From assembly GCA_019348335.1 (NCBI GenBank), contig JAHWJR010000066.1, forward strand, positions 1 through 9,096: a stretch of 9,096 nucleotides of DNA, read 5' to 3'. How positions within the stretch are numbered: the stretch's first letter is position 1; each line of letters starts with the position of its first letter. Under the pieces are notes generated by a model that saw nothing but the letters and a program-made list of their open reading frames with translations, had not been told where the DNA came from and ran no database searches. Shown here in pieces: positions 1 through 5,401 of this stretch. Source of the stretch: Actinomycetota bacterium (GTDB taxonomy: Bacteria; Actinomycetota; Acidimicrobiia; Acidimicrobiales; CADCSY01). The position numbers and the translations under genes were made by a program.

Positions 1-44
1 TTGCCGTACGACTTCGGGATCGCACACCGCCGGCCCCGGCAGCG

Positions 45-1328
45 TCAGCTGCGCCTGGTGACCACCCGCTCGGCCCGGCCCCGCCCGATGAAGCTGTGCG
101 CCCAGTGGAGCAACGTGGTGAGGCGGTTCTTGTAGCCGACGAGATAGGCGAGGTGCACCGCCAGCCACATGACCCACGCCGGGAAGCCGGCGACGCGGAT
201 GCGACCGACGCTGGCCACGGCGTGGAAGCGGGCGACGGTGGCCATCGATCCCTTGTCCTTGTAGCGGAAGGGCTGACCGGTCTCCTCGCCCTGGAGCCGG
301 CGGACGATCTGGCCGGCAGCGTGCTCGGCGCTCTGGATGGCGACCTGGGCCACGCCGGGGAGGCCCTCGAGGGCCATGAGGTCGCCGACCACGAACACCT
401 CGGGATGGCCGGGAAGCGTGCAGTCCGGGTTGACCTCGACCCGGCCCACCCGGTCGGTGCCGGCACCGGACGCGGCGGCGAGCTGGGCGCCGAGCGGGTT
501 GCCGGTCACGCCGGCGGCCCACATCTTGCACATGGACTCGATGCGCTGGCCATGTCCTTCGTGGTCGACCACGTCGATGCCGGTGTCGTCGACCCCGACG
601 ACCTTCAGGCCCAACCGCACCTCGACGCCGATGGCGGCCAGCTGGCGGGTGGCGATGGTGGAGAGGCGCTCACCGAAGGAACCGAGCACCGACGGGGCGG
701 CGTCGAGCAGCACGATGCGGCTGCGGGTGGGGTCGATCCGGCGAAAGTTGTCCTTGAGCGTCCGGTGGGCCAGTTCGGCGATCTGTCCGGCCATCTCCAC
801 GCCGGTGGCGCCCGCACCGACGACCACGAAGGTGAGCCAACGCTGCACCAGCGCCGGATCGTCCTCGAGCTCGGCCAGCTCGAAGGCGCCGAAGATGCGG
901 GCGCGGAGGTCGAGGGCATCCTCGATGGTCTTCAACCCCGGGGCATGCTCGGCGAAGTGGTCGTTGCCGAAGTACGACTGGGTGGCGCCGGCGGCCACGA
1001 CCAGGCTGTCGTAGGCGATCGTCGTGGCGCCGTTGGGGGCGACCGAGGTCACGGTTCTCGCCTCCAGGTCGACGTCGGTGACCTCACCCAGGAGCACCCG
1101 GGCGTTGCGCTGGGCGCGGAGGATGTCCCGGGTGGCGGGCGCCACCTCGCCGGCGGCCAGGATGCCCGTGGCCACCTGGTAGAGCAGCGGCTGGAACAAG
1201 TGGTGCGACGTCTTGGCGACCAAGGTGATCTCGACCGGTGCGTCCCGGAGCGCCTTGGTGGCGAACAGGCCTCCGAAGCCGGAGCCGATCACGACGACTC
1301 GATGCGGCGTCGGCTGCGCCTGCTGCAC
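45..1328 (-). CDS. ndh: Type II NADH:quinone oxidoreductase (NDH-2)
   Basis: A single-subunit, non-proton-pumping flavoenzyme that oxidises NADH and reduces membrane quinone at the inner face of the cytoplasmic membrane. The 427-residue product has the full family layout: an N-terminal FAD-binding GSGFGG (residues 15-20), the HLFQPLLYQVATG segment (43-55), a second dinucleotide fold for NADH with GAGATGVEMAG (171-181), the VFVVGD motif that closes the FAD site (311-316), and AQVAIQSAEHAA (327-338) at the quinone-site region. The C-terminus has a hydrophobic, aromatic stretch (about 382-414) that fits the membrane-anchoring helices of the family. The start is a GTG with GGGGGAG six bases upstream. 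Length is normal and no key residue is missing. It is the last of three leftward genes. A short GC inverted repeat (29-40) lies just past the stop but has no T-tract, so it is a weak terminator candidate. Confidence 0.95.
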   Translation of the reverse strand: MQQAQPTPHRVVVIGSGFGGLFATKALRDAPVEITLVAKTSHHLFQPLLYQVATGILAAGEVAPATRDILRAQRNARVLLGEVTDVDLEARTVTSVAPNGATTIAYDSLVVAAGATQSYFGNDHFAEHAPGLKTIEDALDLRARIFGAFELAELEDDPALVQRWLTFVVVGAGATGVEMAGQIAELAHRTLKDNFRRIDPTRSRIVLLDAAPSVLGSFGERLSTIATRQLAAIGVEVRLGLKVVGVDDTGIDVVDHEGHGQRIESMCKMWAAGVTGNPLGAQLAAASGAGTDRVGRVEVNPDCTLPGHPEVFVVGDLMALEGLPGVAQVAIQSAEHAAGQIVRRLQGEETGQPFRYKDKGSMATVARFHAVASVGRIRVAGFPAWVMWLAVHLAYLVGYKNRLTTLLHWAHSFIGRGRAERVVTRRS

Positions 1329-1334
1329 GTGCTG

Positions 1335-1341
1335 CTCCCCC
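1335..1341 (-). promoter_or_regulatory. Ribosome binding site of ndh
   Basis: Read on the minus strand this is GGGGGAG, followed by a six-base spacer and the GTG at 1328. It supports the GTG start, which places the FAD-binding GSGFGG motif at the usual distance from the N-terminus. Confidence 0.6.
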
Positions 1342-1361
1342 TGGTCCGCGACCTCTGCGCC

Positions 1362-1375
1362 CGGTCGCGCGACCG
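1362..1375. promoter_or_regulatory. Perfect 14-bp palindrome upstream of ndh, possible operator
   Basis: CGGTCGCGCGACCG is identical to its own reverse complement over all 14 bases, with no spacer, and lies 34-47 bases upstream of the ndh start codon. On the minus strand a TAGCAT hexamer (1379-1384) could serve as a -10 element. Its expected transcription start, around 1372, would fall inside the palindrome, where a repressor would act. I see no good -35. The sequence does not match the Rex site or another operator I recognise. The absence of a loop argues against a terminator. That the element is an operator is inference. Confidence 0.35.
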
Positions 1376-1448
1376 AGGATGCTACGTGGCAGACGTCGTG
1401 GGCAGGTCCAGCGGTGGCATGGGGCGAGGGACCACCCGCCCACCGGCA

Positions 1449-1913
1449 CTACTCGTCGGTCACCTCGGGCAGGAGGCGGTCGGCGGGGTCGTCGTCGACC
1501 CACACCACCTCGCACTCGAGGTTGCAGCGTTGCTCCCCGTTGGCGCCACGGAGCACGCGGACCGCGTGGGCCCATGCGCCGGACAGGTTGTGGGCCAGGA
1601 CCCGTAACAGGGAGTAGCTGATCGAGCCGTCGGCCCTTCGTCGCAGCGGCGAGATCTCATCCACGTGCGCGGAGATGCGGTTGCCGTCGATGAGCAGGTG
1701 CAGGCTGTCGACGGCCGACACCTCGCGAAAGGAGACCTTGCCCGGGTGGAAGACCTTCCCCAGGCCGGTGTCGCGGTGGAAGCGGTCGCTGGCCTCGAGC
1801 GAGCCGATGAGCACGGGACGCTCGGTGGGGGACAGTTCGTCGGCGCCGCCGTCGACCACGGTGGTGCCTCGGGAATCGACGACCGTGGCCGGCGTACGGT
1901 GCTCACGTCGCAT
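1449..1913 (-). CDS. Hypothetical protein, 154 residues, upstream of ndh
   Basis: I do not recognise this family. The product is soluble-looking, with no signal peptide or membrane segment. The first 30 residues are polar and probably disordered. A compact alternating hydrophobic/polar stretch follows (about 33-140), which suggests a beta-rich domain: VLIGSLEASDRF (34-45), VSFREVSAVDSLHLLIDG (60-77), ISAHVDEISPL (80-90), SYSLLRVLAHNL (99-110) and CNLECEVVWVDDD (130-142). Two cysteines (130 and 134) lie four residues apart. The tail is acidic. I chose the ATG at 1913 because GAAGAGG sits five bases upstream; an in-frame GTG at 1958 would add 15 residues but has no ribosome binding site. The gene is 120 bp upstream of ndh on the same strand, so shared transcription is possible but unproven. 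Codon use resembles that of its neighbours, which supports it being a real gene. Confidence 0.7.
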   Translation of the reverse strand: MRREHRTPATVVDSRGTTVVDGGADELSPTERPVLIGSLEASDRFHRDTGLGKVFHPGKVSFREVSAVDSLHLLIDGNRISAHVDEISPLRRRADGSISYSLLRVLAHNLSGAWAHAVRVLRGANGEQRCNLECEVVWVDDDPADRLLPEVTDE

Positions 1914-1918
1914 CGGAA

Positions 1919-1925
1919 CCTCTTC
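1919..1925 (-). promoter_or_regulatory. Ribosome binding site deciding the 1913 start
   Basis: GAAGAGG on the minus strand, with a five-base spacer (TTCCG) before the ATG at 1913. The alternative upstream GTG at 1958 has no comparable site, so the shorter reading of the hypothetical protein is preferred. Confidence 0.6.
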
Positions 1926-1960
1926 GCTACGCGATCTGGGTCCCTTGCTCTTCGGCACCG

Positions 1961-1984
1961 GAGGGCCCGTTGTATGAGGGCCCG
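1961..1984. repeat. Pair of 9-bp direct repeats that can also form a hairpin
   Basis: GAGGGCCCG occurs at 1961-1969 and again at 1976-1984, a 15-base period. Because GGGCCC is itself palindromic, the two copies can also pair as a 6-bp stem (1963-1968 with 1978-1983) around a nine-base loop. The element lies 43 bases past the lipoprotein stop and about 50 bases upstream of the next leftward start. Between the copies the minus strand reads TACAAC, a weak -10 match. It could be a terminator for the lipoprotein gene or an operator for the 1449-1913 gene; the sequence alone does not decide. There is no T-tract. Confidence 0.35.
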
Positions 1985-2026
1985 CTCAGGCGAGAGGGTG
2001 GTGCGACATCGACAGCGGAGGAGCGG

Positions 2027-2158
2027 TCAGTCTCCCTCGTCGTTGATCTCGCCGTCGCCGATGCGGTCCTCGCCGGGGTCGTCACCGCAACCGGTGGCGC
2101 CGCCGAGGACGAGGACGAGGGCCAGGCCGGCCCCGAGGAGCCGTGTGCGCGCGTTCAT
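2027..2158 (-). CDS. Very small acidic lipoprotein
   Basis: A 43-residue product starting at the ATG at 2158. It has a short basic N-terminus (two Arg within the first six residues), a hydrophobic core (LLGAGLALVLVLGG, 7-20) and a lipobox-like ATGC ending at Cys24. Cleavage before Cys24 would leave a lipidated 20-residue peptide with nine Asp/Glu and many Gly. The lipobox has Ala rather than Leu at -3, which is tolerated but not ideal. A longer in-frame reading up to 2302 exists but would put the signal peptide in the middle of the protein and overlap the divergent gene's start, so I reject it. The ribosome binding site is weak. Role unknown; tiny acidic lipoproteins of this kind are common but uncharacterised in actinobacteria. 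It could instead be a decayed remnant of a longer lipoprotein. Confidence 0.6.
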   Translation of the reverse strand: MNARTRLLGAGLALVLVLGGATGCGDDPGEDRIGDGEINDEGD

Positions 2159-2291
2159 GCCGTCCGGTGTACCCCTGGTCCCGACACCCGTACCCGGGCG
2201 GGCTCGATGATGGGCGCCGGGTAGGTTGCGCCTGCCATGACGGTGCGACCGACAGGCGGGCGTTCCCAGTGCGGCGACGGGCGCCGGCAGC
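2159..2291. promoter_or_regulatory. Divergent intergenic region between lipoprotein and ADP-ribosylglycohydrolase
   Basis: This 133-bp gap must hold signals for both divergent genes. On the plus strand TAGGTT at 2222-2227 resembles a -10 hexamer, but I see no matching -35. A 20-codon reading frame starts at ATG 2237 and ends at 2299, overlapping the start of the glycohydrolase gene. It has no good ribosome binding site and I do not call it a gene. No clear operator was seen. Confidence 0.25.
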
Positions 2292-3266
2292 ATGAGTGAC
2301 ACCTCGGGTCCCGACGAGCGGAGCCGGTACCGCGGCGCGCTCCTCGGCGTGGTGGTCGGCGATGCGCTCGGTGCGCCGCTGGAGGGCCACGCCGGTCCTG
2401 TTCCTCCCGAGCGGGTGAGAGGTCTGGAGGAGGACCACGTCGAGCTGCTCTACACCGACGACACGGCGATGACCATCGCCCTGGCCGAGTCCCTGCTCGA
2501 GCGCGGCGAGCTCGACCAGGACCACCTCGCCGCCCGGTTCGTCGCCCACTTCCGCCGGGAGCCGCACCGAGGCTACGGCCCCGGCACCGCCCGTCTCCTC
2601 GACGAGCTCGCCGCCGGCGCCGGCTGGCGCCCGACGGCCGCCGCCCAGTTCGGCGGCCAGGGATCGTTCGGCAACGGTGCGGCCATGCGGGTGGCGCCGA
2701 TCGCGCTGCACGCCGCCGGCGACCTCTTCCGCGTGGCTGCACTTGCCCGACGCAGCGCCGTGGTCACCCACACGCACCCTGCCGCCGTCGACGGCGCCGT
2801 GGCCCAGGCGACGGCCGTCGCCCTGGCCTTGCGGGGACCGGCCGCTGAACCGCTCGACGGAGGTGCCTTCCTGGCCGCCGTCGCGTCGACCGTGGGCGAC
2901 GGCGAGGTGGCTGACGCCCTCGGGTCGCTCATCGACCTGGTGGAGGGTGTCGAACCCCCGCCGCCCGAGGCCGTCGCTGCACGCACGGGGACGGGAGTCG
3001 CCGCCGCCGAGTCGGTTCCGGCCGCCCTCGCTGCTTTTCTCGTGCGGCCCGACTCGTTCGTCGAAACGGTGCGCTACGCCATCTCGCTGGGCGGAGACAC
3101 CGACACCATCGCCTCCATGGCCGGGGCGGTGGCCGGCGCCCGCCTCGGTGAGCAGGCTGTCCCGGCACGGTGGCGGCAGCGCACCGAGGCCGCTCCGCTG
3201 CTGGTCGAGCTGGCCGATCGCCTCGCCGACGCTGCCGGCGCCCGCAGCGCCGAGCCCGCCGGCTGA
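2292..3266 (+). CDS. ADP-ribosylglycohydrolase (ARH3/DraG-like)
   Basis: A cytoplasmic hydrolase predicted to remove ADP-ribose from modified proteins or nucleic acids, or to cleave ADP-ribose compounds, using two Mg ions. The 324-residue protein has every landmark of the all-helical ADP-ribosylglycohydrolase fold, in order: RGALLGVVVGDALGAPLEG (14-32), YTDDTAM (54-60) with the first metal-binding Asp pair, GSFGNGAAMRVAP (124-136), THTHP (159-163), and SLGGDTDTIASMAGAVAGA (265-283) with the second set of metal-binding Asp residues. GNGAAMR is typical of ARH3-like members. Length is normal and no catalytic Asp is missing. The ATG at 2292 has a poor ribosome binding site, but it is the only start that keeps the N-terminal GDALG motif at the usual position. 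No ADP-ribosyltransferase lies next to it, so its substrate cannot be read from context. It converges on a glycosyltransferase with a 24-bp gap. Confidence 0.92.
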   Translation: MSDTSGPDERSRYRGALLGVVVGDALGAPLEGHAGPVPPERVRGLEEDHVELLYTDDTAMTIALAESLLERGELDQDHLAARFVAHFRREPHRGYGPGTARLLDELAAGAGWRPTAAAQFGGQGSFGNGAAMRVAPIALHAAGDLFRVAALARRSAVVTHTHPAAVDGAVAQATAVALALRGPAAEPLDGGAFLAAVASTVGDGEVADALGSLIDLVEGVEPPPPEAVAARTGTGVAAAESVPAALAAFLVRPDSFVETVRYAISLGGDTDTIASMAGAVAGARLGEQAVPARWRQRTEAAPLLVELADRLADAAGARSAEPAG

Positions 3267-3284
3267 ACCGGGTCCTCGGGCTCG
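3251..3284. terminator. Stem-loop between convergent genes, likely bidirectional terminator
   Basis: CGAGCCCG (3251-3258) pairs perfectly with CGGGCTCG (3277-3284). Inside it CCGG (3259-3262) can pair with CCGG (3268-3271) around a five-base loop, leaving a five-base bulge on the right. The stem straddles the stop codon of the ADP-ribosylglycohydrolase and ends six bases before the stop of the facing glycosyltransferase gene, which suits termination in both directions. No T-tract follows on either strand, as is common in high-GC actinobacteria, so efficiency is uncertain. Confidence 0.45.
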
Positions 3285-3290
3285 TCCCTC

Positions 3291-4187
3291 TCAGGAGACG
3301 TACTGGCGGGCCCGGGAGTGCATCTGCGGCTCGTCGAGCAGGCGGAGGCCGGCCTCCACCTCGGCCGGCACCACCCGCCGGTTGCGCACCACCCACGGGA
3401 GCCCCTGCACGGCAGCGGCGACGGCGGCGACGCTGTGGCGGTCTCGCGGCATGGTGGCCATGAGGTGAGCGGAGCGACGCAGGGCGGCGCCGGCGGGACG
3501 GCGCAACCAGAAGAACCACAAGGCGTTGCGGATGCCCTGGCGGCGCCGGAGGTGGGCGTCGCGCGCCGGGGACGGGAGGTGGTGCACCACGACGTCGGCG
3601 ATGTGCACCATGAGCCAGCCGGCGGCGGCCAGGTCGACCGAGAGCAGCGCCTCCTCGCCTCCGACCTCGAGGCGGGGCTCGAAGCCGCCGGCGGCACGGT
3701 AGGCATCAGCGCGCACCATGGAGGCACCGGCGAGGAAGCTGAGCAGCACGGGGCCCGGGCACCCGTCGGGCAACGGAATGGGGGAGTGGCGGAGTTCCTC
3801 GACCACAGGGTCCTCCCCGCCGCCCGGCTCCACCACGATGGTGCCGGTCACCACGGCCACCCGCCCGTCGGCGTCGAGCACGTCCGCCGCCCGCGACAGC
3901 GACCCCGGGTCCCACCACGTGTCGTCGTCGCAGAAGGCCACGTAGGGCCGGTCCACCCGAGCGACAGCGAGGTTCCGGGCGGCCGCGCCCACGTTATGTC
4001 CCAGCGCCACCACGTCCACCGCCGGGAACCGCGCCCGCACGGCCTCGGCGGTGCCGTCGGCCGAGCCGTTGTCGACCACCACGATCGGTGGCTCCTCCGG
4101 GAGCCGGCTCAGGCGGGCGAGCGTCGCCAGCAACTCCTCGACGCGGTTGTGGGTCATGACCACGACGGCCACTCTGGGATCGGCCAC
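3291..4187 (-). CDS. Family 2 glycosyltransferase, paralogue A
   Basis: A GT-A-fold, inverting-type sugar transferase that would use a nucleotide-activated sugar, probably acting at the cytoplasmic face of the membrane. The 298-residue product shows VVVMTHNR (8-15) at the nucleotide-binding first strand, IVVVDNGSADGT (35-46), NVGAAARN (65-72), and the metal-binding PYVAFCDDDTWWDPGSL (81-97) with Asp87-Asp89. GGFEPRLEVGGEEALLSVDL (167-186) carries the acceptor-loop acidic residues, and VVHH is at 200-203. The C-terminus has an LRRPAG / GLPWV region (228-266) that also occurs in the divergent neighbour at 4361-5269. The two align along their whole length, so they are paralogues. The start is a GTG with AGAAGGA five bases upstream. 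No membrane segment. Acceptor and donor sugars cannot be deduced. It is transcribed away from the carbamoyltransferase set, so it probably shares a bidirectional control region with paralogue B. Confidence 0.9.
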   Translation of the reverse strand: MADPRVAVVVMTHNRVEELLATLARLSRLPEEPPIVVVDNGSADGTAEAVRARFPAVDVVALGHNVGAAARNLAVARVDRPYVAFCDDDTWWDPGSLSRAADVLDADGRVAVVTGTIVVEPGGGEDPVVEELRHSPIPLPDGCPGPVLLSFLAGASMVRADAYRAAGGFEPRLEVGGEEALLSVDLAAAGWLMVHIADVVVHHLPSPARDAHLRRRQGIRNALWFFWLRRPAGAALRRSAHLMATMPRDRHSVAAVAAAVQGLPWVVRNRRVVPAEVEAGLRLLDEPQMHSRARQYVS

Positions 4188-4192
4188 GGATG

Positions 4193-4199
4193 TCCTTCT
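4193..4199 (-). promoter_or_regulatory. Ribosome binding site of glycosyltransferase A
   Basis: AGAAGGA on the minus strand, five bases (CATCC) before the GTG at 4187. It supports the GTG start, which leaves only a few residues before the first beta-strand of the glycosyltransferase fold. Confidence 0.55.
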
Positions 4200-4252
4200 G
4201 CTCGCCTGGACGACGGTGGGATGGCGGGCGGCACCGACGCCTTACCCAAACC

Positions 4253-4277
4253 GTCAGCGGCGTGGCGCCTGGCTGAC
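4253..4277. repeat. Interrupted inverted repeat (hairpin) in the divergent spacer
   Basis: GTCAGC (4253-4258) pairs with GCTGAC (4272-4277). Directly inside, GGCG (4259-4262) pairs with CGCC (4266-4269) around the three-base loop TGG, leaving only a two-base bulge (4270-4271). This gives ten base pairs, mostly G-C, in 25 bases, roughly midway between the two divergent starts. It could be a regulator-binding site shared by both genes or a structured 5' leader in either transcript. Neither flank has a T-run, so a terminator is less likely. Confidence 0.45.
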
Positions 4278-4360
4278 TCGTCCGCAGCGGAGGTAGGAGC
4301 GGGCGCCGGCGGGGGAGGACTCCACCGAGCACCAGCGAACGGAGCACGGATGAGGGACGA

Positions 4361-5269
4361 GTGAACGAGTCGGGGACCGAGGCCGTCGACGCTCCACGGC
4401 GTGACGGGATCGGCAGCGACGTCAGCGTGGTGATCATGACCTGCAACCGTTGCCAGTCGCTGTCGGCCACCCTCGACCATCTGGCGGCGATGCCGGAGCG
4501 GCCGCCGGTCGTGGTGGTCGACAACGGCTCCGACGACGACACGGCCCGGGTGGTCGCCGGCGCCCCCGACGCCCGGCTCGTCCGCCTGGCGACCAACGAA
4601 GGGGTCGGCGCCCGCAACGTCGGCGTGGATGCGGTCAGCACCCCCTACGTCGCCTTCTGCGACGACGACTCCTGGTGGGCGCCCGGATCACTGCGCCGGG
4701 CGGCCCAGGTCCTCGACGCCCACCCCGACCTGGGCGCGGTGACCGCACACGTCCTGGTCGGGCCCGACGAGCGGGACGACCCGACGTCCCTGGCCATGGC
4801 CGGAGGCCCACTGGCGAACGTTCCCGGCCTCCCTGGTGTGCCCGTCGGTGGTTTCCTCGCCTGCGCGTTGGTCGTGCGCCGGGAGGCGTTCCTCGACGTC
4901 GGAGGCTTCCAGCGCGCCTTCCAGATCGGAGGCGAGGAGGCGCTGCTGGCCATCGACCTGCTCGACGCCGGCTGGGCCCTGCACTACCTGCCTGACGTGA
5001 TCGTCCACCACCATCCCACGCCGGCCCATCGCCCCGGCCGGCACCGGCGGCAGCTCCGCAACGACCTGTGGACCCTGTGGTTGCGGCGACCGCCGGGGCG
5101 AGCGGCACGCCAGTCCGTCGCCGTGCTACGAGGCGCCGGCATGTCGATCGACACCGCCGGCGGGGCGGCGGCTGCGGTGCGGGGTCTGCCGTGGGTGTTG
5201 CGCCACCGCCGGCGGGCCCGGCCGTCCACCGAGGCGGTGCTACGGGCCCTCGACCAGGACCGGGCGTGA
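4361..5269 (+). CDS. Family 2 glycosyltransferase, paralogue B
   Basis: A 302-residue GT-A-fold sugar transferase. Motifs in order: VVIMTCNR (23-30), VVVVDNGSDDDT (50-61), NEGVGARN (79-86), PYVAFCDDDSWWAPGSL (95-111) with the metal-binding Asp101-Asp103, GGFQRAFQIGGEEALLAIDL (181-200), VIVHHH (213-218), LRRPPG (241-246) and GLPWVL (275-280). It matches the divergent paralogue A from end to end, including the uncommon Cys before DDD and the Trp pair after it. The N-terminal 20 residues are polar and not conserved with A, so a downstream start is possible, but none has a better ribosome binding site. GAGGG (4352-4356) lies four bases before the GTG used here. A 132-bp gap follows before the carbamoyltransferase, so it may be first in that operon or a separate unit. 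Donor and acceptor unknown. Confidence 0.9.
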   Translation: MNESGTEAVDAPRRDGIGSDVSVVIMTCNRCQSLSATLDHLAAMPERPPVVVVDNGSDDDTARVVAGAPDARLVRLATNEGVGARNVGVDAVSTPYVAFCDDDSWWAPGSLRRAAQVLDAHPDLGAVTAHVLVGPDERDDPTSLAMAGGPLANVPGLPGVPVGGFLACALVVRREAFLDVGGFQRAFQIGGEEALLAIDLLDAGWALHYLPDVIVHHHPTPAHRPGRHRRQLRNDLWTLWLRRPPGRAARQSVAVLRGAGMSIDTAGGAAAAVRGLPWVLRHRRRARPSTEAVLRALDQDRA

Positions 5270-5297
5270 AGGCGACCGCCGGCGTGCGCCGTTTGTG

Positions 5298-5327
5298 GTG
5301 GCAGACGGCAGGGTAACCGCCAGCCAC
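5298..5327. repeat. Imperfect inverted repeat between glycosyltransferase B and carbamoyltransferase
   Basis: GTGGCAGACGG (5298-5308) matches the reverse complement of CCGCCAGCCAC (5317-5327) at nine of eleven positions, around an eight-base loop. It sits in the 132-bp gap (5270-5401), where a smaller four-base-pair GC hairpin (5280-5291) followed by TTTGT also occurs. Either could weaken read-through from the upstream gene, or the larger one could be a leader or operator element for the carbamoyltransferase. No confident promoter was seen in the gap. Confidence 0.3.
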
Positions 5328-5387
5328 TCCTTCCGTCCTCGCGCGCCCCGATGCCCGCGACTCGGCGGCGGGTGCCGGACGAAGAGC

Positions 5388-5395
5388 AGGAGGGG
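5388..5395 (+). promoter_or_regulatory. Strong ribosome binding site that sets the carbamoyltransferase start
   Basis: AGGAGGGG followed by a six-base spacer and GTG at 5402. It is the best Shine-Dalgarno sequence inside the window and overrules the in-frame ATG at 5351, which would add 17 charged, non-family residues ahead of the conserved VLGINGVFHDSAA segment. Confidence 0.8.
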
Positions 5396-5401
5396 CAACT
5401 G

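Larger units (their letters stand above)
4188..4360. promoter_or_regulatory. Divergent control region between two paralogous glycosyltransferases
   Basis: The 173-bp gap must drive transcription in both directions. I could not identify convincing -10/-35 pairs on either strand. Its most visible structure is the interrupted hairpin at 4253-4277. Near the right end the ATG at 4350 opens a five-codon frame (M-R-D-E-stop) that ends two bases inside the start of glycosyltransferase B (GTG at 4361), whose own ribosome binding site is probably GAGGG at 4352-4356. Confidence 0.4.

Noticed and set aside
1..135. Open plus-strand frame running in from the left edge to TAG at 133, beginning L-P-Y-D-F-G
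   Set aside because: The first residues faintly recall the end of a small actinobacterial protein, but the frame overlaps 91 bp of the ndh C-terminus and the visible part is too short to support a gene. The first 44 bases have no assignable function.
96..1607. 503-codon open frame on the plus strand antisense to ndh
   Set aside because: It is a composition shadow. The minus-strand ndh frame shows complete family motifs, while this translation is low-complexity, rich in Gly, His, Asp and Val, without recognisable domains, and also runs into the next gene.
2237..2299. 20-codon frame starting ATG 2237 and overlapping the ADP-ribosylglycohydrolase start (ATGAGTGA)
   Set aside because: The overlap resembles a coupled leader peptide, but there is no ribosome binding site, and a random short frame is equally likely in this sequence.
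2159..2302. N-terminal extension of the small lipoprotein to 2302
   Set aside because: It would bury the signal peptide in the middle of the protein and overlap the divergent coding start; the ATG at 2158 gives a proper signal peptide.
5280..5291. Small GC hairpin followed by TTTGT after glycosyltransferase B
   Set aside because: The stem has only four base pairs and the T-run is three bases, too weak to call as an intrinsic terminator by itself.
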